64,000 nucleotides of DNA from Alistipes excrementigallinarum (GTDB lineage Bacteria; Bacteroidota; Bacteroidia; Bacteroidales; Rikenellaceae), in contig DXIP01000013.1 in assembly GCA_019112825.1 (NCBI GenBank), forward strand, positions 85,313 to 149,312, in the 5' to 3' direction. The notes under the pieces were generated by a model. That model ran no database searches. It had not been told where the DNA came from and saw nothing but the letters and a program-made list of their open reading frames with translations. A program made the translations under genes and the position numbers. Shown in pieces: positions 58,562 to 64,000 of the stretch; within the stretch, counting starts at the first letter, position 1, and the number at the start of each line of letters is the position of its first letter.

Positions 58562-60412
58562 TCAGAAGTTGAGGATGACGCCCGCCGTGAAGTTGGCGCC
58601 GTACTCGGGATACCAGGCGTAGTCGTAGAGCCGCCGGTCGAGCAGGTTGCGCCCCTCGGCGAAGAGCGTCACGCGTCCGCTGACCTTCCACACCACGTCG
58701 GCCCGCAGGTCGAAGGCGAAGGGGGCCTCGAACGAGTCCAAGTAGTCGGGCGAGAAGTAGTGTGCATAAATGTATTCGGGACTGCCAAGCTGGGGGGTTA
58801 GCATGGCCTCGTAAAGTGTTGACCACTTCCGCTTGCCCTGCATGTGGAGCCCCACGCCGAACGACACCTTGCCTCCTTCGTAGCGGGCCTTGACCGCGCC
58901 CCGGAAGCGAGGCTCGCCCGTCTGGAGCGCCAGGTCGTTGTTGTAGGCATAGCCGTGCGCCTCGAGCGAGAGCAGGAAGCTGCTCACCGGACGGAACTCA
59001 ACCTCGCCGTGGAACGAGGTGACGGTCTGTCGCCCGAAGACGGGGATGAAGTAGCCGTTGAAGGCCGCGAGGATGGACTCATCCCCACCTTCGTCCGACA
59101 GGCGCTCGAATTCCCGAGCCGAGAGCGAATACCAGTAGGGATGGTCGTCGCGCACCGAGAAGCCGGCATAGATGCGGTAGGAGAGCATCTTGCGGAAGAT
59201 GGAGCCATGAATGCCCAGCCGCACGTTGTAGTCGGCCGAACTCTTCTGCCGGAAGGCAAGCTGCAGGGGCTCCGACACGTTCAACTTCTCCCAGTGCGCA
59301 TTGAACCGGGTAGGCGCCGTCACGTAGGGATTCATCCGCGTGAGCGAGCGGAAGCTGTTGTCGTGCAGTCCTCCGTCGACGTCAAGGAAGGGGCGCAGCT
59401 TCTCGGTGCCGATGTTGAATTCGAACCGGGCATAGGGGAAGATGTAGCTGCGCGAGGAGGCTCCCGCGATTTTGTCCCACGTGTAGTCGGCCCCCACCTC
59501 AAGTGCCACTACCCCGCCCTCGTAGCCGTAGCGGGCCCCGGCGCGGACGATGTTCTCCGAGTAGAAGTCGTAGCTGCGTCCGCCGCCCAGGTAGTCGTAC
59601 CCGCCCTGCAGCAGGAGCAGATGGCGGCCGAAGCGGCGCCCGAGACGGGCCTTCGCCCCGAGGTTGGTCTGCTGCGCCTTCGACGGATAGTCATAGGCCC
59701 ACGAATGGTCGCGGAAGAGCAACCCGTCGAGCGTGACGTCGAAGTTGAGGCGCTCCATATCCTTGAAGTCGTCGCCGAAACGCACCTTCAGGGCGAACTC
59801 GCCGTAGTTGACCTTCGAACCGGCAACCGGCTTCTCCATCCACGGGCGCATATCCTCATGCCACGGAGCGAGGTAGACTCCGTAGCGGTGCAGCAGGCGG
59901 TTCTCGTAGCTGACGTGCCCCTCGAGCAGGTGGCGTCCCAGATACTTGCCGGCAGCCACGCCCGCGCGGTTTTCCATCCAGAGCGAGTTATTCTTCACAT
60001 CGAAGCAGTTCCGGATGTCGGCATAGCGCCCCTTGTGGTTGATGTAGCCCAGCGCATAGCCCGTATCGGGATTCTGCGTGGCGGCGTAGAAGTCCAGCAC
60101 CGAATTGAGCGGATAGCCCGCACCGACCTTCAGATAGAAGGGCAGCGGACGGTTGAACTCCCAGTAGGTGACCGACGCCGGGCGAATCGGCCGCGTATCG
60201 AGAGTCGTCTCGAGCGACAGCGGCGTAATCGTATAGTCGATTTCGGGGCGCATCTGCACCGTATCGGTCATGTCGGGTTCGATGGCCAGCTTCGCGGCCT
60301 GCTCCACCTTCGGGACATAGGCCTTGGTCACCTCGACCTGCTTCTCCACCTGCGCCATCGTCGCGCAGGGGAATGCCGTCAACAGGGCGACGGCCAGCAA
60401 CAATCTCTTCAT
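58562..60412 (-). CDS. Outer-membrane beta-barrel protein, TonB receptor-like
   Basis: A 616-aa exported barrel (signal MKRLLLAVALLTAFPCATMAQ). There is no plug: after a short linker with VTKAYVPKVEQAAKLAIEPDMTDTVQMRPEIDYTI, alternating beta strands run to the C-terminal AEGRNLLDRRLYDYAWYPEYGANFTAGVILNF, a typical receptor-like terminus. It follows a 995-aa TPR protein without a gap (a TTG start at 60427 would even overlap it). The pair looks like a functional unit of the outer membrane; the cargo is unknown. Confidence 0.87.
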   Translation of the reverse strand: MKRLLLAVALLTAFPCATMAQVEKQVEVTKAYVPKVEQAAKLAIEPDMTDTVQMRPEIDYTITPLSLETTLDTRPIRPASVTYWEFNRPLPFYLKVGAGYPLNSVLDFYAATQNPDTGYALGYINHKGRYADIRNCFDVKNNSLWMENRAGVAAGKYLGRHLLEGHVSYENRLLHRYGVYLAPWHEDMRPWMEKPVAGSKVNYGEFALKVRFGDDFKDMERLNFDVTLDGLLFRDHSWAYDYPSKAQQTNLGAKARLGRRFGRHLLLLQGGYDYLGGGRSYDFYSENIVRAGARYGYEGGVVALEVGADYTWDKIAGASSRSYIFPYARFEFNIGTEKLRPFLDVDGGLHDNSFRSLTRMNPYVTAPTRFNAHWEKLNVSEPLQLAFRQKSSADYNVRLGIHGSIFRKMLSYRIYAGFSVRDDHPYWYSLSAREFERLSDEGGDESILAAFNGYFIPVFGRQTVTSFHGEVEFRPVSSFLLSLEAHGYAYNNDLALQTGEPRFRGAVKARYEGGKVSFGVGLHMQGKRKWSTLYEAMLTPQLGSPEYIYAHYFSPDYLDSFEAPFAFDLRADVVWKVSGRVTLFAEGRNLLDRRLYDYAWYPEYGANFTAGVILNF

Positions 60413-60423
60413 CTTGCTCTTGC

Positions 60424-63411
60424 TCAATTCAGTTTTTCGATTCGCTTCTTCGCCTCGTCGACGATGCCGTCGTCGGCGGGCGAGTATCCGTCGGCCACGC
60501 TCTGGTAGGTGGCGCGGGCCTGGAAGCTGTCGCCTCGGCGCACGTAGAGGTCACCCAGCAGGATGTAGGCCTTGGCCAGCCAGTAGGAGGAGGCGGGCTC
60601 CCGGTCGGCAAAGGCGAAGACCGCCTTCTCGCACCCCTCCAGGTCGCCCGAGGCGAACTGCGCCTCGATGAGGCGGTAGGCCGCCTCGCAGCCCTCCTTC
60701 GTGCGCACCTCCGCGGCAAGCTCGCGGTAGAGCTTCAGCGCCGCGTCGCCGTCGCCCCGCTCGCGGAGCAGGCCGGCCAGCGCATACTTCGACTCGCGCA
60801 GCGCCGTGGCCCCGGCGTCGGGATGGGCCGCAACGTCGGCCGCCATCGCCTCGATTTTGGCCGTATCGCCCCCGGCGAGCGTCGCCCGCACGTAGCCCGT
60901 CATGGCATCCTCGCGCCCCGAGGCGGTCGGCGCCGCATCGTAGAGCTGGCGGTAGGCCGCCGCAGCCTCGTCGTAGCGCTTCTCGGCGTAGGTCAGCTCG
61001 GAGAGCTTCTCGAGGACCGTCACCCGGTAGGGATGCTGTCCGCGCGAGGCAAGCTCCGTGAGGCTCTCGATGGCATATTCGCGCTCGCCGCTGCGCAGGT
61101 AGCAGTCGCTCAGGTAATAGAGCGCGTCGTTGAGGTAATACCCCTTCGGATAGTTGTTCACGTAACTGCGCAGCGACTTGGCCGCATCCTCCACCCGGTC
61201 GGCCAGGTAGAGCTTCTGCGCGGCGGCAAACGTGAGCGAGTCGCGCGAGAGGGCCGTCAGGTCGCTCTCGGCCCCCACCCGCTCGGCGTAGGCGAAGTAG
61301 CCGTCGACGTTGCCCTGCTCGACATAGATTTCGCGGATGCCCTGCATCGCCTCCTTCGCCTCGGGCGAGTGGGGCGAGGTGCTCACCACCCGCTCGTAGC
61401 TGGAGAGCGACCGCGCGCGGTCACCCAGATTGAGGTAAGCCAGACCCAGGTCCGAGAGGGCCTGCGTCACGCGCGGCGAGGAGGGGTACTCCTCGACGAA
61501 GCGCTCGAGCGCCCGGGCGCCCTCGTCGTAGCGCTGCTGCGCGATGTAGGTGCGTCCCAGCTCGTAGGCGGCCGCATCGGCATACTCGCCCCCGCGGTCG
61601 GCGGCCAGCTGGCGCAGCACGGCGATTTTCTCGTCGTTGCGCCCCACGATGCCGAGCGTTACGGCCCGCTGGTAGCGGGCGTAGCGCGTCGCGGAGGCGT
61701 CGCCGCCGGCAGCCTCGGCGCGGGCATAGGCCTCGAGCGCACGGTCGAACGACCGCTCCGAATAGTAGGTGTCGCCCAGACGGTTGCAGGCGTCGGCGCG
61801 GTAGCGGGCCGGGGCCGTACGGAGCGCGAGGAACTTCTCGAACGAGGCGCGCGCCTGGCTCATCCGTCCGCGGTCGAAGTCGCAGTAGCCCAGATTGTAC
61901 CACGCCAGCGCATATTCGCGTTCGCTGCGCGGCGCCCGCTTCAGGTAGGCGTTGTAGCGCGAGGCGGCGGTGGCGCGGTCGCCCTGCGCAAAGGCGATTT
62001 CGCCCTGCCAGAAGTTGCCGAGCGCCGCATATTTCGGGCTGACGTTCACCCGCTCGGATTCGGCCAGCGAACGCTGGGCGGCCGCCAGGTCACCCGCCGA
62101 GTAGGCCTCCAGCGCACGGAAGTAGGCGATTTTCTGGAGTGCGGCGCGAATTTCGGCATCGGGCTCCGGCACGGCGCGGATGGCCTCGTAGGCGGCATCG
62201 TAGTCACGCGAATTGTAGTAGGCCGCCACCAGCAGCGTCCGCGCCTCGGCCGCGCGCGGCGACGAGGGGTAACGCTCCACATAGCGGCTCAGCACGTTGA
62301 TGGCCCCGTTGAAGGCGCCGCCGCCCAGCTCGTACTGCAGCTTGCCGTAGTTGAAGAGGGCATCCTCGGCAATCGTGGCGTCGAACTGCTCGTTGGCCGC
62401 CATGGCGAAGGCCTCCATCGCCGACTGCTTGTCGCCGTTACGCAGGCAGCAGTCGGCCAGGTGGTACGAGGCGTTCTGCGTCAGGGCGTCGTCGGCGCCG
62501 CACGCCTTGCGGAGCGGCTCCTCGGCCTCGGCGTAGCGGGCCGTGCGGTAGAGCGAGAAGCCCTTGAGGTAGTTCTCGTCGCGTCCCGGCTCGCCGCCCG
62601 CCTCCTCGAACACGGCCAGGTACTCGAGCGTGCGGTTGTAGTCGCCCAGATGGAACCACGACTCGGCCACCACGCGCGCCAGCTCGGCGCGGCGCGCCGG
62701 CACGGCCTTGCGCATCAGCTCGTCGCCGTGGTCGACCACGTAGCGGTAGTTCCCCTCGCGGAACTCGATTTGCAGCAGGTAGTAGGGCACCACGGGGCCG
62801 TAGGCCTCGCTGCGGGCCAGCTGCTCGAAGCCCTGGCGGGCCCGTCCGTAGCGTCCCTCGGCATAGTCGATGTAGGCCTTGTAGTAGCGGGCATGGTCGA
62901 TGTAGCGGCTGCGGCTGCCGATGCGGTCGAAGTAGTCGTAGGCCTGGTCATAGCGCCCCTCGGTGAAGGCGACGTAGCCCATCCGCACGTCGTACTGCTC
63001 GCGGCGCGAGCGGTCGAGCGCCTTGTAGTCGGTCCGTTCGAAGCAGCCGCGGGCCCGTTCGAAATCGGACTGCGTGCAGTAGTAGGAGCCCAGCGAGAAG
63101 CGCACGTCGTTGGCGAAGACCGAGCCCGGGTAGCGCTGCTCGAAGTCCAGCAGCGCCGCTTCGGCATCGCGGCTGCCCAGCTCGACGGCGCAGGCCGCCA
63201 GGTGGTAGTCGATGCTCTGGAGGGCGTGGTAGTCGGCCGGGGTAACCCCCTCGCGCGCCTTGAGGAATTCGAGCCGGGCGTCGCTCCAACGGCCGTGGTC
63301 GAAGAGTTCGCGGCCGCGCTCGAGGGCGGCCAGAGCCTCGGGTGTCGCCGCCTGCGTCTGCATCCACGCAAGGGAGCCCAGCAGCAGCGACCAAATCAGT
63401 TTTCCGCGCAT
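60424..63411 (-). CDS. Large TPR protein, periplasmic
   Basis: A 995-aa exported protein (signal MRGKLIWSLLLGSLAWMQTQA) made almost entirely of TPR-like helical repeats, for example YALAWYNLGYCDFDRGRMSQARASFEKFLAL and EYADAAAYELGRTYIAQQRYDEGARALERFVEEYPSSP, in the style of YbgF/BamD repeats. No catalytic motif. Co-transcribed with the downstream barrel protein, for which it could be a periplasmic partner. Confidence 0.92.
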   Translation of the reverse strand: MRGKLIWSLLLGSLAWMQTQAATPEALAALERGRELFDHGRWSDARLEFLKAREGVTPADYHALQSIDYHLAACAVELGSRDAEAALLDFEQRYPGSVFANDVRFSLGSYYCTQSDFERARGCFERTDYKALDRSRREQYDVRMGYVAFTEGRYDQAYDYFDRIGSRSRYIDHARYYKAYIDYAEGRYGRARQGFEQLARSEAYGPVVPYYLLQIEFREGNYRYVVDHGDELMRKAVPARRAELARVVAESWFHLGDYNRTLEYLAVFEEAGGEPGRDENYLKGFSLYRTARYAEAEEPLRKACGADDALTQNASYHLADCCLRNGDKQSAMEAFAMAANEQFDATIAEDALFNYGKLQYELGGGAFNGAINVLSRYVERYPSSPRAAEARTLLVAAYYNSRDYDAAYEAIRAVPEPDAEIRAALQKIAYFRALEAYSAGDLAAAQRSLAESERVNVSPKYAALGNFWQGEIAFAQGDRATAASRYNAYLKRAPRSEREYALAWYNLGYCDFDRGRMSQARASFEKFLALRTAPARYRADACNRLGDTYYSERSFDRALEAYARAEAAGGDASATRYARYQRAVTLGIVGRNDEKIAVLRQLAADRGGEYADAAAYELGRTYIAQQRYDEGARALERFVEEYPSSPRVTQALSDLGLAYLNLGDRARSLSSYERVVSTSPHSPEAKEAMQGIREIYVEQGNVDGYFAYAERVGAESDLTALSRDSLTFAAAQKLYLADRVEDAAKSLRSYVNNYPKGYYLNDALYYLSDCYLRSGEREYAIESLTELASRGQHPYRVTVLEKLSELTYAEKRYDEAAAAYRQLYDAAPTASGREDAMTGYVRATLAGGDTAKIEAMAADVAAHPDAGATALRESKYALAGLLRERGDGDAALKLYRELAAEVRTKEGCEAAYRLIEAQFASGDLEGCEKAVFAFADREPASSYWLAKAYILLGDLYVRRGDSFQARATYQSVADGYSPADDGIVDEAKKRIEKLN

Positions 63412-63490
63412 AGCATTCGTTTTTGGGCGAAGCCCCCGTGCCGCATGCGTCTCCGGAAGCGGAGGGCGGCGGGCTTCGCAAAGGATGGCT

Positions 63491-63498
63491 CAAAGATA
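63491..63498 (-). promoter_or_regulatory. -7 box of the TPR-barrel operon
   Basis: TATCTTTG on the minus strand, about 80 nt before the ATG. On the other strand TACTTTTTG at 63500-63508 may serve the OsmC-type gene. Confidence 0.5.
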
Positions 63499-63576
63499 AT
63501 ACTTTTTGGCCATCCGCACACCATCGGGGAACGATTATTGCCCGCGATGGAGAGGTAACACAAAATCCTTTCGACC

Positions 63577-63984
63577 ATGACCGAAAAAATCACACTTCGC
63601 ATGAATGCCGATTCGACCTTCCGGCCCGAACCGGAGACCGCCTGCACGGAGCTGCCCCCCCACGGGATGCTGCTCCGCGCGGGTGCCTGCGCCGCCGGGC
63701 GCGTTGCGCTGCGCCTCATGGAGCAGAGCCACGTCCACCCGAGCAACTTCGAAATCAGCCTCTCGGGCGAGCTCGACACCGACTCGCTGCGCGACGAGAG
63801 CCTCTTCACCTCGTTCCGCCTCCACTTCAACGTCGCCTGCCGCCGCGAGCAGGAGCAGACGGCCGTGAGCCACGCCCTGCGGCTCACCCACGAGCAGGCC
63901 TGCGGCACGACCCGCATGCTGGGGCGGATTGCCCCCGTCAGCTGCGAGATTGTCATCGTGAGCACCGAGCCCGACAAGGGGTGA
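63577..63984 (+). CDS. OsmC family protein
   Basis: A 135-aa soluble protein. The helix MLLRAGACAAGRVALRLMEQSHVHPSNFEISLSGELD and the C-terminal EQACGTTRMLGRIAPVSCEIVIV match the OsmC/YhfA fold with its two cysteine positions, one in the central helix and one near QACGT. Family members reduce organic hydroperoxides, but the second group (YhfA-like) is uncharacterised, and the Cys context here is not typical of true OsmC. Divergent from the TPR-barrel operon. Confidence 0.82.
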   Translation: MTEKITLRMNADSTFRPEPETACTELPPHGMLLRAGACAAGRVALRLMEQSHVHPSNFEISLSGELDTDSLRDESLFTSFRLHFNVACRREQEQTAVSHALRLTHEQACGTTRMLGRIAPVSCEIVIVSTEPDKG

Positions 63985-64000
63985 CCCCTCCCGTCCCCGC

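Overview
The window is a chromosomal segment of a GC-rich Bacteroidota bacterium, most likely a gut Bacteroidales of the Alistipes/Rikenellaceae type. The evidence is (i) TAnnTTTG-type -7 promoter boxes, often with a TTG/TTTG about 19-21 nt upstream, in front of many genes; (ii) gene families largely confined to Bacteroidota (SusC-like TonB receptors with a carboxypeptidase-regulatory domain, DUF5689, DUF4199, DUF4293, DUF4294, a 73-aa acidic DUF2795-type protein, long NusB); (iii) high GC in coding and intergenic DNA. The genus is an inference. I saw no phage, IS element, integron or CRISPR array; most of it reads as core chromosome.

Layout. 1-8.7 kb: gmk (cut by the left edge) and yicC on the minus strand, then serC-serA-DUF1015, a DUF805 membrane protein, and a four-gene 2-oxoacid:ferredoxin oxidoreductase operon on the plus strand. 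9.2-20.2 kb (minus): a stand-alone TonB plug protein, fmt, lptG/F-type permease + ribBA, a zinc-type ABC permease, two related lipoproteins, a small acidic protein, cobalamin adenosyltransferase with an upstream partner, and a HI0933-type flavoprotein. 20.3-34.2 kb (mostly plus): nusB, a DUF1573 lipoprotein, yajC, a TSCPD protein, small envelope proteins, tRNA-Gln (minus), nhaD, a hotdog thioesterase (minus), DUF4294, ffh, era, a TPR lipid- or envelope-associated protein and an MFS transporter. 34.3-42 kb: glycosyltransferase, bacterioferritin and acyl-ACP thioesterase (minus), then a DUF2975/XRE pair and an M16 protease (plus). 42.2-51.4 kb (minus): a five-gene locus with a TonB receptor, two DUF5689 lipoproteins, a NUC1-type endonuclease lipoprotein and a secreted endonuclease/exonuclease/phosphatase. 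51.5-63.4 kb: DUF4199-glycosyltransferase-DUF4293, a YciO-like protein, mltG, the SRP RNA gene (plus, not a protein gene), a second TonB receptor, and a TPR protein + outer-membrane barrel operon. A partial-looking but complete OsmC-family gene ends the window.

The most interesting system is the 42.3-51.4 kb locus. All three catalytic or transport activities point at extracellular nucleic acid: surface endonuclease, secreted phosphodiesterase/phosphatase, and an outer-membrane TonB importer, flanked by DUF5689 lipoproteins. I interpret it as a candidate DNA/RNA or nucleotide foraging system; this is an inference from gene content, not shown by the sequence.

A second theme is the intergenic DNA. 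About a dozen gene junctions carry GC-rich, internally repetitive tracts of roughly 80-500 nt. Each tract repeats its own short word and does not resemble the others, and they tend to sit between a terminator and the next promoter. Homopolymer runs (G11 at 4983, G9 directly before the XRE start codon at 38402) are also present. These tracts produce many spurious open frames, as do the antisense strands of the GC-rich genes; none of those is annotated.
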